Assembly: GCA_038226305.1 (NCBI GenBank)
Contig: JBBRQN010000006.1
Coordinates: 96,590 to 160,589 of the forward strand
DNA length: 64,000 nt
Source of the DNA: JASLDZ01 sp038226305
GTDB taxonomy: Bacteria; Pseudomonadota; Alphaproteobacteria; Caulobacterales; Caulobacteraceae
Direction of reading: 5' to 3'
The position numbers and the translations under genes were made by a program. The notes under the pieces are model-generated. The model had not been told where the DNA came from. It worked only from the letters and a program-made list of their open reading frames with translations, and ran no database searches. How positions within the stretch are numbered: position 1 is the stretch's first letter; each line of letters begins with the position of its first letter. Of this stretch, positions 1-8,929 are shown one piece after another.

Positions 1-1012
1 GCTTCTTGGCGCTCTTCGGTGACTGGAACAGGTAGTACTGCAGGCTCTCCGGTGTGGAGTAGCGCAGCCAGTCTTCCATCGTCAGCCCGTTATTCTTCGA
101 CTTGGAGATCTTGGCGCCCGTCTCGTCGAGGAACAGCTCGTAGTGGAAGCCCTCGGGCGGCTCGCCCCCCAGCACCCGGCAGATCTTCGCCGAAGCCTTC
201 ACCGAGTCGATCAGGTCCTTGCCGCTCATCTCGTAGTCGACGCCCAGCGCCGCCCAGCGCATGGCCCAGTCGGGCTTCCACTGCAGCTTCACATGGCCGC
301 CGGTGACGGGAACGGTGGTGCGCTCGCCATCCTCGTCCTCAAAGTCGATCGTGCCCGCCTCCACGTCGCGACCGAGCGTCGGCACCTGCAGCACCCGCCC
401 GGTCTTGGGGCTGATGGGCAGGAAGGGCGAGTAGGTGGCGCGACGCTCCGGCCCCAGCGTCGGCAGCATTACAGCCTGGATCGCGTCGTAGGCTGCCAGC
501 GCCTTCAGGAGCGTCGCGTCGAACTCACCGGATCGATAGGCCGCGGTGGAGCTCTTGAACTCGTAGTCGAAGCCGAACCCGTCAAGGAAGCGCCGCAGCC
601 GGGCATTGTTGTAGGCCCCGAAGCTCGACTCCTCGCCAAAGGGGTCGCGCACCTGCGTCAGGGGCTTGTGCAGGTCTTCCTCCAGCCAGTCCTGGTGCGG
701 CAGGCCGGGCGGCACCTTGCGAAGGCCGTCCATGTCGTCGGAAAAACAGATCAGGCGCGTGGGGATTGCGTCGTCGGTCAGGGCGCGGAAGGCGGTTCGC
801 ACCATCGTGGTGCGCGCCACCTCCTGAAACGTGCCGATGTGCGGCAGGCCGGAGGGGCCGTAGCCCGTCTCGAAGATCACGGCCCGGTCGTCGCCCGCGG
901 GGCGGGTGCGCTCCAGCCGCTTGAGGAGCACCTTGGCCTGTTCGAACGGCCAGGCGCGGGCTTCGGAAGCCAGGGCTTCCAGGCCCCGGATTGCAGGAGG
1001 GACGGCGGACAT
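1..1012 (-). CDS. lysK: Lysine--tRNA ligase, class I (partial, C-terminus off the left edge)
   Basis: Charges tRNA-Lys with lysine in the cytoplasm. Reading leftward from an ATG at 1012, about 337 residues are present and the frame runs off the window edge, so the anticodon-binding C-terminal part is missing here. The class I signatures are clear: a HIGH-type motif, GPSGLPHIG (about residues 52-60), and a KMSKS-type motif, KISKS (about residue 301). Class I LysRS instead of the usual bacterial class II enzyme is known for alphaproteobacteria. It is divergent from the methyltransferase-like gene that starts 74 bp away. Confidence 0.93.
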   Translation of the reverse strand, partial: MSAVPPAIRGLEALASEARAWPFEQAKVLLKRLERTRPAGDDRAVIFETGYGPSGLPHIGTFQEVARTTMVRTAFRALTDDAIPTRLICFSDDMDGLRKVPPGLPHQDWLEEDLHKPLTQVRDPFGEESSFGAYNNARLRRFLDGFGFDYEFKSSTAAYRSGEFDATLLKALAAYDAIQAVMLPTLGPERRATYSPFLPISPKTGRVLQVPTLGRDVEAGTIDFEDEDGERTTVPVTGGHVKLQWKPDWAMRWAALGVDYEMSGKDLIDSVKASAKICRVLGGEPPEGFHYELFLDETGAKISKSKNNGLTMEDWLRYSTPESLQYYLFQSPKSAKK

Positions 1013-1086
1013 GGGCAGGGGTATAGTCGCCCCGCCTCTCCGTGCGAAGTCGCTGGAGAAGGGGCACTCAAGGGATGGAGAGCGGG

Positions 1087-1794
1087 ATGCGCAAGACGAT
1101 GCTTCTGGCGGCCGGTGCCGTGATGCTGATGATGGCTCCCGCGGTGGTGGCCGCGCAGGCCCCGACCAGCCCGCCCGCCATGAACCCCAACTGGAAAGTT
1201 CCCGAGGTCATCGCCTTCACGGGCGTGAAGCCAGGCATGAAGGTCGCCGACGTGGTGGGCGGCCGGCTCACCGCCTCCTTCGCCAAGGCCGTCGGCCCGA
1301 CCGGCAAGGTCTACGCTGTTGAGACGGCTGAGATCGTGAAATCGCACCCTGAAGTCGGCAAGATGATGCAGGGCCTCGCCGCCTCCGCGCCCAACGTCGT
1401 CTACTCGGCTAACCCGGTCAACGACGCCCTGCCCGGCGGGCTGGACGTCGTGTTCATCCGCCAGAACTACCACGACCTCTACGACAAGTTCATGGGCCCG
1501 GCCGACGTACCCGCGTTCAACAAGGCGGTCTACGCGGCGCTGAAGCCCGGCGGCGTCTACGTGATCCTAGACCACGCCGCCGACCCGAAGATGGACTTCA
1601 CCAAGCAGACCGAGGGCGTGCACCGCATCGACCCGGCCCGGGTGAAGGCCGACGTCCTGGCCGCGGGCTTCAAGCTCGACGGCGAGAGCAGCATCCTCGC
1701 CAACCCCGCGGACGACCACTCCAAGATGGTCTTCGACCCCAGCGTGAAGGACAAGACCGACCAGTTCCTGATGCGCTTCAGGAAGCCCGCCTAA
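1087..1794 (+). CDS. Exported class I SAM-methyltransferase-like protein
   Basis: A 235-aa protein. The ATG at 1087 is chosen because it is followed at once by a signal peptide (MRKTMLLAAG..., hydrophobic to about residue 21, VVAAQA cleavage region) and has a GGAG-type site a few bases upstream; in-frame ATGs at 1042 and 1075 would only add a charged leader. A Rossmann-type methyltransferase fold is suggested by a motif I-like stretch (MKVADVVGG), a following acidic strand end (VYAVE), LDVVFIRQNYHDLY and KPGGVYVILDH. Families of this kind are annotated as exported methyltransferases in alphaproteobacteria. The real activity is unclear, since the glycine-rich loop is degenerate and SAM is not expected in the periplasm. 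Confidence 0.75.
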   Translation: MRKTMLLAAGAVMLMMAPAVVAAQAPTSPPAMNPNWKVPEVIAFTGVKPGMKVADVVGGRLTASFAKAVGPTGKVYAVETAEIVKSHPEVGKMMQGLAASAPNVVYSANPVNDALPGGLDVVFIRQNYHDLYDKFMGPADVPAFNKAVYAALKPGGVYVILDHAADPKMDFTKQTEGVHRIDPARVKADVLAAGFKLDGESSILANPADDHSKMVFDPSVKDKTDQFLMRFRKPA

Positions 1795-1804
1795 ACTTCG
1801 ACCC

Positions 1805-1839
1805 AGTAGCGGCGGCGCGGTCCGCGTCGCCGCTACTTT
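1805..1839 (+). terminator. Intrinsic terminator after the exported methyltransferase-like gene
   Basis: A perfect 10-bp inverted repeat, AGTAGCGGCG (1805-1814) and CGCCGCTACT (1828-1837), is followed by a short T run. It sits between two convergent genes and overlaps the stop codon of the DUF1697 gene, so it may serve both. Confidence 0.6.
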
Positions 1840-2375
1840 GCCAGCCCCTCGGCCAGCTCCACGAGCTTGGCCACCGTGTTGCGGTTCCGCGCAGTGCCGG
1901 ACACGGCGAGGATGCGGCCCCAGTTCAGCTTGGCGAGCTTCGAGTCCGCCAGGCCGTCGGCGTAGGACACGAACACGTCGTGGCCGATCACCTTCAGGCG
2001 CTCCGGCCCATCCTTCCACGCCTCCAGGTGCTTCACGCCCTCGGGCCGCGGCGGCCCGTCGAGGAAGGTGATCAGGAGCCGCGAGCCGGACTCTTCGGGG
2101 AAGGGGTCGGCGGCCAGCGCGGCCTTCAACTCGGCGGCCGAGCGCACCACCACCTCTGGCGCGAAGCCGCATTTCTCCTGCACCACCTTCGCCACCGCCT
2201 TGGCGGCCGCTTCGTCGGTCAACGCACCTGCTTCAAAGATCACGTTGCCGCTGTTGAGGTGCGTCTTCACCGGGGCGAAGCCCGCCGCCTCCAGCCCGGC
2301 CTTGAGGTCGGCCATCGGCACCATGCGGTTGCCGCCCACGTTCACGCCCCGCAGGAGCCCCACCACGATCGCCAT
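1833..2375 (-). CDS. DUF1697 family protein
   Basis: 180 aa, matching the DUF1697 pattern from its first residues: VVGLLRGVNVGGNRMVPM, followed by LKAGLEAAGF, a HLNSGNVIFE strand and FVSYADGLADSKL near residue 140. The family is widespread in bacteria and its biochemical role is not established. The ATG start leaves no room for a signal peptide, so it is cytoplasmic. It is 5 nt from the stop of the DUF72 gene upstream on the same strand and probably belongs to the gshA-DUF72 transcript. Confidence 0.85.
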   Translation of the reverse strand: MAIVVGLLRGVNVGGNRMVPMADLKAGLEAAGFAPVKTHLNSGNVIFEAGALTDEAAAKAVAKVVQEKCGFAPEVVVRSAAELKAALAADPFPEESGSRLLITFLDGPPRPEGVKHLEAWKDGPERLKVIGHDVFVSYADGLADSKLAKLNWGRILAVSGTARNRNTVAKLVELAEGLAK

Positions 2376-2380
2376 AGAAT

Positions 2381-3178
2381 TCAGAGCCGTTCGATGAAGG
2401 CGGTCGCCGCCGCGGGAGCGCGCACCTTGGCCCCGTTGATCATGAACACGAAGACGTCTCTGGGAACGACAGCGGGCTGGGCTTCGGCCGCGGCGTAGGG
2501 CAGGCCCTGCGGCTGCGCCCCTTCAGCCCAGCCCTTGGCGACCTCGACCCAGCGATCGAGTTCGGCGGGGGTGTAGCCCGAGACGACCTCTTCCTGCGCG
2601 TTCTCAAGCCGGGCGTAGGTGAAGTCGGCGGTGACGTCGGCGATCTCAGGATACTTGCCGCTGTCGGCGAACGTGATCGCGACGCCGTACTTCCTCATCA
2701 GATCCACGAACTGGGCGGTGTGGAAGCTATCGTGGCGCACCTGCACGGCGTGGCGCAGGGGCACGCCGCCCCCCTCTTTGGGCAGGAGCTTGAGGAAGCC
2801 CTCGAAGTCTTCCGCGTCGAACTTCTTGGTGGCCATGAACTGCCACAGGATCGGGCCGAGCTTGTCGGCCAGCCCCTCCAGCCCCTGAGCCGTGAAACGG
2901 GCGATGCTCTCGGCCCCGTCGCTCAGAATTTTCCTGTTGGTGCAGAACCGGCTGGCCTTGATCGTGAACACGAAGCCTTCAGGCGACTGGTCTCGCCACT
3001 TCTCGAAGGTCGGCGGCTTGAAGGTGGAGTAGTAGGTGCCGTTCACCTCGATGGCCGTCAGCGCGCGGGAGGCGAACTGCAGTTGCTTCGACTTGGGCAG
3101 GTCGGCGGGGAAGAACACCCCGCCCTCCCACGGCTCGAACGTCCACCCGCCGATGCCGACGCGGATGCGACCCGTCAT
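2381..3178 (-). CDS. DUF72 (YecE-like) family protein
   Basis: 265 aa. DUF72 proteins have a TIM-barrel-like fold and no settled function. Family signs are the N-terminal IRVGIGGWTFEPWEGGVFFP, the FASRALTAIEVNGTYYSTF segment, FVFTIKASRF and the C-terminal VFVFMINGAKVRAP. The start ATG at 3178 shares one base with the TGA stop of gshA (TGATG), which argues for translational coupling to gshA. Confidence 0.88.
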   Translation of the reverse strand: MTGRIRVGIGGWTFEPWEGGVFFPADLPKSKQLQFASRALTAIEVNGTYYSTFKPPTFEKWRDQSPEGFVFTIKASRFCTNRKILSDGAESIARFTAQGLEGLADKLGPILWQFMATKKFDAEDFEGFLKLLPKEGGGVPLRHAVQVRHDSFHTAQFVDLMRKYGVAITFADSGKYPEIADVTADFTYARLENAQEEVVSGYTPAELDRWVEVAKGWAEGAQPQGLPYAAAEAQPAVVPRDVFVFMINGAKVRAPAAATAFIERL

Positions 3179-4557
3179 CAGTAGGCTTGCTCTTCGTAGA
3201 CCCGCCGCACATCCCCGGCCCATGCCCCGTGGAAGCGTTCCAGAAGCCGGTCGGCGTTGGTGAGGCCGGTGGCGGCGATCTCGTCCAGGGGGCTGAGCAG
3301 GCTGCGTTCGTTCAGGCCGCGACGGGCCAGGCCCTCGGCGGCGATGGCCAGGACGTCCTTCGCCACGTCCTGCAGGGAGCGCCCGGCGACCTGCGCCTTC
3401 AGGCCCACGCGCGCCGCGTCCAGCCGCAGCGCTTCGCGCTCCTCGCGCGTCCAGCCCTTCACCACGTCCCACGCCGCATCCAGCGCTGCGCCATCGTAGA
3501 GCACGCCGGCCCAGAACGCGGGCAGGGCGTCGAGCATGGGCTTGGACCCCACGTCGGAGCCGCGCATCTCCAGGTAGGTCTTCAGCCGCACCTCGGGGAA
3601 GGCGGTGGTGAGGTGGTCGTTCCAGTCCTTCAGCGTGGGCGTCTCGCCCGGCAATTCGCTCAGCCGACCGTCCATGAAGTCGCGGAACGAGCGACCCGCG
3701 AGGTCGACGTAGAGCCCGTCGCGCTTGACGAAATACATCGGCACGTCGAGCGCCCAGTCCACGTAGCGAGAGAAGCCGAACCCTTCCTCGAACACGAAGC
3801 CGAGGAGGCCGGTGCGATCCTTGTCGGTGTCGGTCCACACGCGCGCCCGGGTGGAGAGCCAGCCCGTGGGCTTGCCTTCTACGAACGGCGAGTTGGCCCA
3901 GAGCGCCGTGGCCAGAGGCTGCAGCGCCAGGCTCACCCGGAACTTGTGGGCCATGTCGGCTTCGGAACTGAAGTCGAGGTTCGCCTGCACGGTGCAGGTG
4001 CGCAGCATCATGTCGAGGCCGAGCGAACCCACCTTGGGCATGTAGGCGCGCATGATGTCGTAGCGGCCCTTGGGCATCACCGGGATGTCGGCCCGGCTCC
4101 ACAGGGGGTCGTGGCCGAGGGCGAGGAAGCCCAGGCCCAGGGCGCCGCCCACGGCCTTCACCTCGTCCAGGTGGCTCTGCGTCTCGGCGGCGATGTCGTG
4201 GCAGTCGGCGAAAGGGGCGCCGGAGAGTTCGAACTGCCCGCCGGGCTCCAGGCTCACGTTGGGCCCGCCGGCGGCGCGGGGCTGCTCCAGGCCGATGAGC
4301 ATGTGGCCGTGGCGGTTGTGCTCCATCACGGGCGACCAGCCATGCGCCTCGATCCCGGTGAGGAGGGCATGCACCCCAGCGTGGCCCTCATAGGCGGGGC
4401 GGCGCAGATCACTGCGGGCGAAGATCAGCTTCTCGTGCTCAGCCCCGATGCGATGCTCGGAAGCGGGCTTGCAGCCCACGGCGAGGGCAGCGACGAGGTC
4501 TTCGTATTGCAGCGGGCGCGCATCGCAGCGTCCCGGCTCGGCGAGGCAGTCGGGCAT
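3178..4557 (-). CDS. gshA: Glutamate--cysteine ligase, plant/alphaproteobacterial type
   Basis: Catalyses the first step of glutathione synthesis, joining glutamate and cysteine with ATP. The 459-aa length fits the plant-type (class 3) GCL found in alphaproteobacteria. Diagnostic stretches are IGAEHEKLIF near residue 38, NVSLEPGGQFELSGAP near residue 100, MPKGRYDIMRAYMPKVG, and MLRTCTVQANLDF around residue 185. It is the first gene of a likely gshA-DUF72-DUF1697 run and lies 100 bp downstream of rsmE on the same strand, a neighbourhood known from Caulobacter-type genomes. Confidence 0.95.
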   Translation of the reverse strand: MPDCLAEPGRCDARPLQYEDLVAALAVGCKPASEHRIGAEHEKLIFARSDLRRPAYEGHAGVHALLTGIEAHGWSPVMEHNRHGHMLIGLEQPRAAGGPNVSLEPGGQFELSGAPFADCHDIAAETQSHLDEVKAVGGALGLGFLALGHDPLWSRADIPVMPKGRYDIMRAYMPKVGSLGLDMMLRTCTVQANLDFSSEADMAHKFRVSLALQPLATALWANSPFVEGKPTGWLSTRARVWTDTDKDRTGLLGFVFEEGFGFSRYVDWALDVPMYFVKRDGLYVDLAGRSFRDFMDGRLSELPGETPTLKDWNDHLTTAFPEVRLKTYLEMRGSDVGSKPMLDALPAFWAGVLYDGAALDAAWDVVKGWTREEREALRLDAARVGLKAQVAGRSLQDVAKDVLAIAAEGLARRGLNERSLLSPLDEIAATGLTNADRLLERFHGAWAGDVRRVYEEQAY

Positions 4558-4657
4558 TCGAGAGCGTGTCCCCTGAGGGCTTCAGCCGCCCCCTTTCAGC
4601 CGCATTAGGCTGCGCGGCAGATAAGCGAGGCAGCGGCCCCGCTCAAGGGCGCCGCGA

Positions 4658-5434
4658 TCACGGTGGGGTGAGCGCCTGCCAGTCGCCCTGCGTCGCCTGC
4701 CACAGGGTGAGCGCCGCGAAGGCCGCCGTATCGGCCCGAAGGATGCGCGGGCCGAGCGAAACGGGGGTGACGAAGACAAGGCTGCGCAGGGTGGCCTGCT
4801 CCTCCGGCGCGAAGCCGCCCTCGGGGCCGATGAGCACCGCCCACGGCCCCGGTGAGGCCTGCTCGCGCAGGGCGTCCAGCGCCGGGCGGGCCCGGCCGCT
4901 CGGGCCGTCCCAGAAGGGATCGGCGGGATCGTCGCCCCCCTCGTCACAGAACATCAGCCTCCGCCCGGCATCCCAGCCTGCGAGCAGACGGTCCAGCGGC
5001 TGCGGAGCCTCGACGGCGGGCGGATCGAGCCGGCCGGTCTGCTCGGCGGCCTCCACGGCGATGGCGTTCAGGCGCTCGACGTTGGTGTGGCCGACGTTGG
5101 TGCGGCGGGTGGTGACGGGCAGGACGCGGCGCACCCCTAGCTCCGTCGCCTTCTCCACGATCAGCTCCAGCGGGGCTCGCTTCACGAGGGCGATCACGAG
5201 GTGGAGGTCCGGCCCGACGGTCTGGGGGCGGGTCTGCGCCAGTGCGGTGAGCGTGCAGCCCTTCTTTCCCGCCGCCTCGATCCGCGCCCGCCACTCCCCG
5301 TCGCGACCGTTGAAGACGAGGATCTCGTCCCCCGGCACGCGCCGCATGACGGTGAGAAGATAGCGCGCCTGCGCCTCGGTGGGGCGCACCACGCAGGCTT
5401 CGTTCAGGGGGTCGGCCACATGCAGGCGGATCAT
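4658..5434 (-). CDS. rsmE: 16S rRNA (uracil-1498-N3)-methyltransferase
   Basis: 258 aa, the usual RsmE length. RsmE methylates U1498 of 16S rRNA in the 30S subunit using SAM. The N-terminal PUA-like segment (HYLLTVMR-type sequence, here RYLLTVMRRVPGDEI) is followed by the SPOUT domain with the knot motifs LIGPEGGF (about residue 201) and SLGPRILRADTAAFAAL near the C-terminus. KRAPLELIVEKATELGV is also typical. The ATG at 5434 lies only 28 bp from the divergent ppk2 start. Confidence 0.95.
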   Translation of the reverse strand: MIRLHVADPLNEACVVRPTEAQARYLLTVMRRVPGDEILVFNGRDGEWRARIEAAGKKGCTLTALAQTRPQTVGPDLHLVIALVKRAPLELIVEKATELGVRRVLPVTTRRTNVGHTNVERLNAIAVEAAEQTGRLDPPAVEAPQPLDRLLAGWDAGRRLMFCDEGGDDPADPFWDGPSGRARPALDALREQASPGPWAVLIGPEGGFAPEEQATLRSLVFVTPVSLGPRILRADTAAFAALTLWQATQGDWQALTPP

Positions 5435-5461
5435 CCCGCCATCTGGCGTATTGTGACGGTC

Positions 5462-6283
5462 ATGGCCAAGCCCTCAGACCCCAAACCCGATCTTCCCACC
5501 CCTGACCTGAAGCCCCCGTCCGAACACGCCGACACCGGGCCGCTCTCCAAGCTGGAGCGACTGCAGCTGGGCCTCGTGCGGATGCAGGCCGACGCGCAGA
5601 AGACCGGCCAGCGGGTTGTGGTGGTGCTGGAGGGCCGGGACGGTTCCGGCAAGGACGGCACCATCAAGCGCATGGTGGCCCACCTCTCCAACCGCGCCAC
5701 CCGGGTGATCGCCCTGCCCAAGCCCAGCGACCGCCAGCAGACGCAGTGGTGGTTCCAGCGCTACGCAGGCGAGATGCCCAGCGCCGGCGAACTCGTGGTG
5801 TTCAACCGCTCCTGGTACAATCGGGCGGGCGTCGAGGTGGTGATGGGCTTCTCCACCAAACCCCAGCAGGCCGAGTTCCTGCGCGACGCGCCGGAGTTCG
5901 AGCGGATGCTGGTGGAGAGCGGGATCGTGCTCCTGAAATACTGGCTCGATATCTCGAAGGACGAACAGGCCGAGCGGCTGAAGTCCCGCCGGACCGACCC
6001 GCTCAAGGCCCTGAAGGTGTCCGATATGGATGCCGTAGCGCAGAGCAAGTGGGACGAATACACCGAGGCTCGCGACGTGATGCTGACGCGCACCTCGACC
6101 TCGCTGGCCCCATGGTTCTGTGTGCGAGCCGACCACAAGAAGCAGGCGCGCCGGGCGGTGCTGAGCCACATCCTGCAGGCCGCCGCCCCCAAGGACATCC
6201 GCAAGGGCTGCGAGACCCCCGACCCGAAGGTGCTGTTCCCCTTCGATCCCTCCGCACTGACCGACGGTCGGCTGCACCGGTGA
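5462..6283 (+). CDS. ppk2: Polyphosphate kinase 2 family protein
   Basis: PPK2 enzymes transfer phosphate between polyphosphate and nucleotides. The 273-aa length and a single PPK2 domain fit class I enzymes. Seen: the Walker A motif GRDGSGKDG (residues 58-66), QQTQWWFQRY, the lid/Walker B region ELVVFNRSWYNRAGVE, FERMLVESGIVLLKYWLDIS, and DPLKALKVSDMDAVAQSKW. The ATG at 5462 is preferred over an in-frame GTG nine bases upstream. Its stop overlaps a GTG of the aldo/keto reductase, suggesting one transcript. Nucleotide preference (ADP or GDP) cannot be read from the sequence. Confidence 0.93.
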   Translation: MAKPSDPKPDLPTPDLKPPSEHADTGPLSKLERLQLGLVRMQADAQKTGQRVVVVLEGRDGSGKDGTIKRMVAHLSNRATRVIALPKPSDRQQTQWWFQRYAGEMPSAGELVVFNRSWYNRAGVEVVMGFSTKPQQAEFLRDAPEFERMLVESGIVLLKYWLDISKDEQAERLKSRRTDPLKALKVSDMDAVAQSKWDEYTEARDVMLTRTSTSLAPWFCVRADHKKQARRAVLSHILQAAAPKDIRKGCETPDPKVLFPFDPSALTDGRLHR

Positions 6284-6288
6284 GCGCG

Positions 6289-7272
6289 ATGAAACCCACA
6301 CGCCTCGGCCGCACGGGCCTTTCCATCTCGCCCCTGATCCTCGGCTGCATGAGCTATGGCGCGCCGTCGTGGCGGCCGTGGGTGCTGGACGAGGAGGCCA
6401 GCCGCCCCTTCTTCCGCCGGGCCATCGAGCTGGGCTTCACCACCTTCGACACCGCCGACATGTATTCCCTGGGGGCCAGCGAGGAGGTGACGGGCCGGGC
6501 GCTGAAGGAGTTTGCGAAACGCGACGAGGTGGTGATCGCCACCAAGGTGTTCTGGCCGATGGGCAAGGACGCCAACGCCAAGGGCCTGTCGCGCAAGCAC
6601 ATCATGGCGGGGATCGACGCCAGCCTGAAGCGGCTCGGCACCGACCACGTGGACCTCCACCAGATCCACCGCTTCGACCCGCATACGCCCATCGAAGAAA
6701 CCCTCGAGGCGCTGAACGACGTCGTGCGCGCGGGCAAGGCTCTCTACATCGGCGCCTCGTCCATGTGGGCATGGCAGTTCATGAAGATGCTCAAGGTCAG
6801 CGAGCAGCACGGCTGGGCGAAGTTCGTCTCCATGCAGCCGCAGCTCAACTTGCTGGCGCGGGAGGAGGAGCGGGAGATGCTGCCGCTCTGCCTCGATCAG
6901 GGCGTGGGCGTGATCCCATGGTCGCCGCTCGCCCGCGGCTGGCTGGCGGGGGACCGCAAGCGCGACGGCGACAAGGGTGCCAGCACCCGCGCCGGATCGG
7001 ACGAGTTCTCCGAAAAGCTCTACGGTGCCCCGGAAGACTACGACGTGGCCGATGCCGTCTCGGCAGTCGCCAAGGAGCGCGGCGTGCCCAACATGCAGGT
7101 GGCCCTGGCCTGGGTGCTCAGCCGCCCGGCGGTCAGCGCCCCCATCATCGGCGCCACCAAGCCCCACCACCTCGAAGACGCGGTGGCCGCCCTGTCGCTG
7201 AAGCTCGAGCCCGAAGAGATCGCCCGGCTGGAAAAGCCTTACCGCACCAAGCCGGTCCTTGATCACGCCTGA
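6289..7272 (+). CDS. Aldo/keto reductase
   Basis: 327 aa, NAD(P)H-dependent oxidoreductase of the AKR superfamily with a TIM barrel. The catalytic tetrad is visible: Asp54, Tyr59 (FDTADMYS), Lys86 (VVIATKVFW) and His127 (HVDLHQIHRFD). Cofactor-side motifs PWSPLARGWL and PIIGATKPHHLEDAV follow. The overall sequence resembles the YajO/TAS-type AKRs. I use the ATG at 6289, 5 nt after the ppk2 stop; a GTG at 6280 that overlaps the ppk2 stop is an alternative. The substrate is unknown. Confidence 0.9.
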   Translation: MKPTRLGRTGLSISPLILGCMSYGAPSWRPWVLDEEASRPFFRRAIELGFTTFDTADMYSLGASEEVTGRALKEFAKRDEVVIATKVFWPMGKDANAKGLSRKHIMAGIDASLKRLGTDHVDLHQIHRFDPHTPIEETLEALNDVVRAGKALYIGASSMWAWQFMKMLKVSEQHGWAKFVSMQPQLNLLAREEEREMLPLCLDQGVGVIPWSPLARGWLAGDRKRDGDKGASTRAGSDEFSEKLYGAPEDYDVADAVSAVAKERGVPNMQVALAWVLSRPAVSAPIIGATKPHHLEDAVAALSLKLEPEEIARLEKPYRTKPVLDHA

Positions 7273-7278
7273 GGGCGC

Positions 7279-7941
7279 TCAGGATGCCGGCGTCGAAGCC
7301 GCAGGCGCGGCGGGCACCGCCTGCGCAGGCTTGCTCTTGTCGCGGCGCACGCGTTCGGGGGCCTGGGCGTAGAGGCCGATCACCTGCCCTTTGGCCAGCA
7401 CATGGCCGCGCATGGCGTTGAGCAGGGTCGCGCGGTCGGAACCGGGGCGCGTGCCGCTCATCCGGTCCAGGGCGAAGACCTGGAAATGGTAGTGGTGGGG
7501 CGCAGAACCCACGGGCGGGTGAGGCCCCGTCCAGCCCAGTCCGCCGTGGTCGTTCTGGCCCTGGCTGAACCCGGGCTCGGGCTCCTTCACGCGCACCGCG
7601 TTGCGGGTCTTGGACTCCAGGTTGGTCTGCGAGGGGGCAAGGTCGTAGGCCAGCCAATGCAGGATGGGCTGGGGGCCCTCCCCATCGGGATCCTCCACCA
7701 GCACCACGTAGCTGCGGGTCTTGGGCGGCCCCGCCGTCCAGGTCAGCGAGGGCGACAGATTCTTGCCGTAGCCCGAGTTCTCCTGCGGGATGAACCCGCC
7801 CGGCCCGAACGATCCCGAGCTTACGCCCAGGGGCTCACCGGCCGCCTGCGTCGCCGGAAGGTCGAAGGCCACGACCGGGGCTTTCGCGGGCATGGCGGGC
7901 GTCTGCAGGAGCGCTGCGGCGAGGAGGAGGGCCAGGGTCAT
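7279..7941 (-). CDS. YbhB/YbcL-type PEBP family protein, exported
   Basis: 220 aa with an N-terminal signal sequence (MTLALLLAAALLQTPAMPA). The body is the bacterial phosphatidylethanolamine-binding/Raf-kinase-inhibitor-like fold: SPSLTWTAGPPKTRSYVVLVEDPD, LHWLAYDL, GWTGPHPPVGSAPHHYHF and VFALD. The C-terminal 20 residues are Ala/Pro-rich and look disordered. The ligand and role of bacterial YbhB proteins are not settled. It converges on the aldo/keto reductase with 6 bp between the stops. Confidence 0.87.
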   Translation of the reverse strand: MTLALLLAAALLQTPAMPAKAPVVAFDLPATQAAGEPLGVSSGSFGPGGFIPQENSGYGKNLSPSLTWTAGPPKTRSYVVLVEDPDGEGPQPILHWLAYDLAPSQTNLESKTRNAVRVKEPEPGFSQGQNDHGGLGWTGPHPPVGSAPHHYHFQVFALDRMSGTRPGSDRATLLNAMRGHVLAKGQVIGLYAQAPERVRRDKSKPAQAVPAAPAASTPAS

Positions 7942-7994
7942 GGGCTGTGCGCCTAAAGGCAGATCGTGGCGACCTCGCGGCCCCTAGGCGCGCT

Positions 7995-8798
7995 TCAGTG
8001 CTGCAGCGCCAGGAACACGAGGCCCCCCGCCCCCACTGCGATCCGCCACCAGGCGAAGGGCGCGAACCCGTGCCGCGCCACGAAGGCCAGGAGCGAGCGC
8101 ACCACGATCAGCCCTGAGATGAAGCTGACCACGAAACCCACGGCGATGACCGGCAGGAAGTGGCCGTGCAGCAGCTGATCCTTGTTCTCCAGGGCGTCCT
8201 TGGCGAAGGCGGCTGCCATGGTGGGGATGGCGAGAAAGAAGCTGAACTCTGCGGCGGCCTTCTTGTCGAGGCCGAGCACAAGGCCGCCCGCGATGGTGGA
8301 GCCCGACCGCGACACACCGGGGATCATCGCCAGCGTCTGCATCAGGCCCACGCCGAAGGAGCGGCCGAGCGGCACTTCGTAGGCATCGTTATAGCGCACC
8401 GTGCGGGCGAACCGGTCGAGCAGGAGGAGCACGATGCCCCCGATCAGGAGGCTGGCGCAGATCACTTCCGGGCTGTTGAACAGCACCTGCTTGATGAACT
8501 TGTAGAACAGGGTGCCCAGAACGACCGCCGGGATGAAGGCCACGATGATGCTCAACGCGAACCGGCGTGAGCGCGGATCGCTGGGCAGGGTGATGAGCAC
8601 GTTCCACAGGCGCTGGAAGTAGACCACCACCACGGCCAGGATCGCGCCCAGCTGGATCAGGATCACGAAGCTCTCCCACTGCGGCGTGGTCAGCCCCAGA
8701 AGACGCGTCGCCAGCAAGAGATGCCCTGTCGATGAGACCGGGATGAACTCGGTCAGGCCTTCGAGCAGGCCCAGGATCACGGCATAGAAATAGTCCAT
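7995..8798 (-). CDS. uppP: Undecaprenyl-diphosphatase (UppP/BacA)
   Basis: Inner-membrane enzyme that converts undecaprenyl diphosphate to the monophosphate, recycling the lipid carrier for peptidoglycan; overproduction is known to give bacitracin resistance. 267 aa with several hydrophobic helices. The two active-site motifs are clear: EGLTEFIPVSSTGHLLL near residue 14 and PGVSRSGSTIAGG near residue 160. The ATG at 8798 gives the usual MDYFYAVILGLLEG start; a longer frame upstream would add an Arg-rich leader. Confidence 0.96.
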   Translation of the reverse strand: MDYFYAVILGLLEGLTEFIPVSSTGHLLLATRLLGLTTPQWESFVILIQLGAILAVVVVYFQRLWNVLITLPSDPRSRRFALSIIVAFIPAVVLGTLFYKFIKQVLFNSPEVICASLLIGGIVLLLLDRFARTVRYNDAYEVPLGRSFGVGLMQTLAMIPGVSRSGSTIAGGLVLGLDKKAAAEFSFFLAIPTMAAAFAKDALENKDQLLHGHFLPVIAVGFVVSFISGLIVVRSLLAFVARHGFAPFAWWRIAVGAGGLVFLALQH

Positions 8799-8929
8799 AG
8801 GCGAGCGCCTTAAACCGCGCCGCGCAGAGGCGATAGGGCTCCGCTCCGGCCTGCGCGCGCCTGTCGCGGGGAAGCGCATCGGGAGCTTGGGTATTCCGAT
8901 CCTCCGCCCGACCCGCTAAACGGCGCGAC

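Noticed and set aside
3187..4608. 473-aa plus-strand open frame opposite gshA
   Set aside because: His/Gly/Ala-rich shadow of gshA, with no start site or family pattern.
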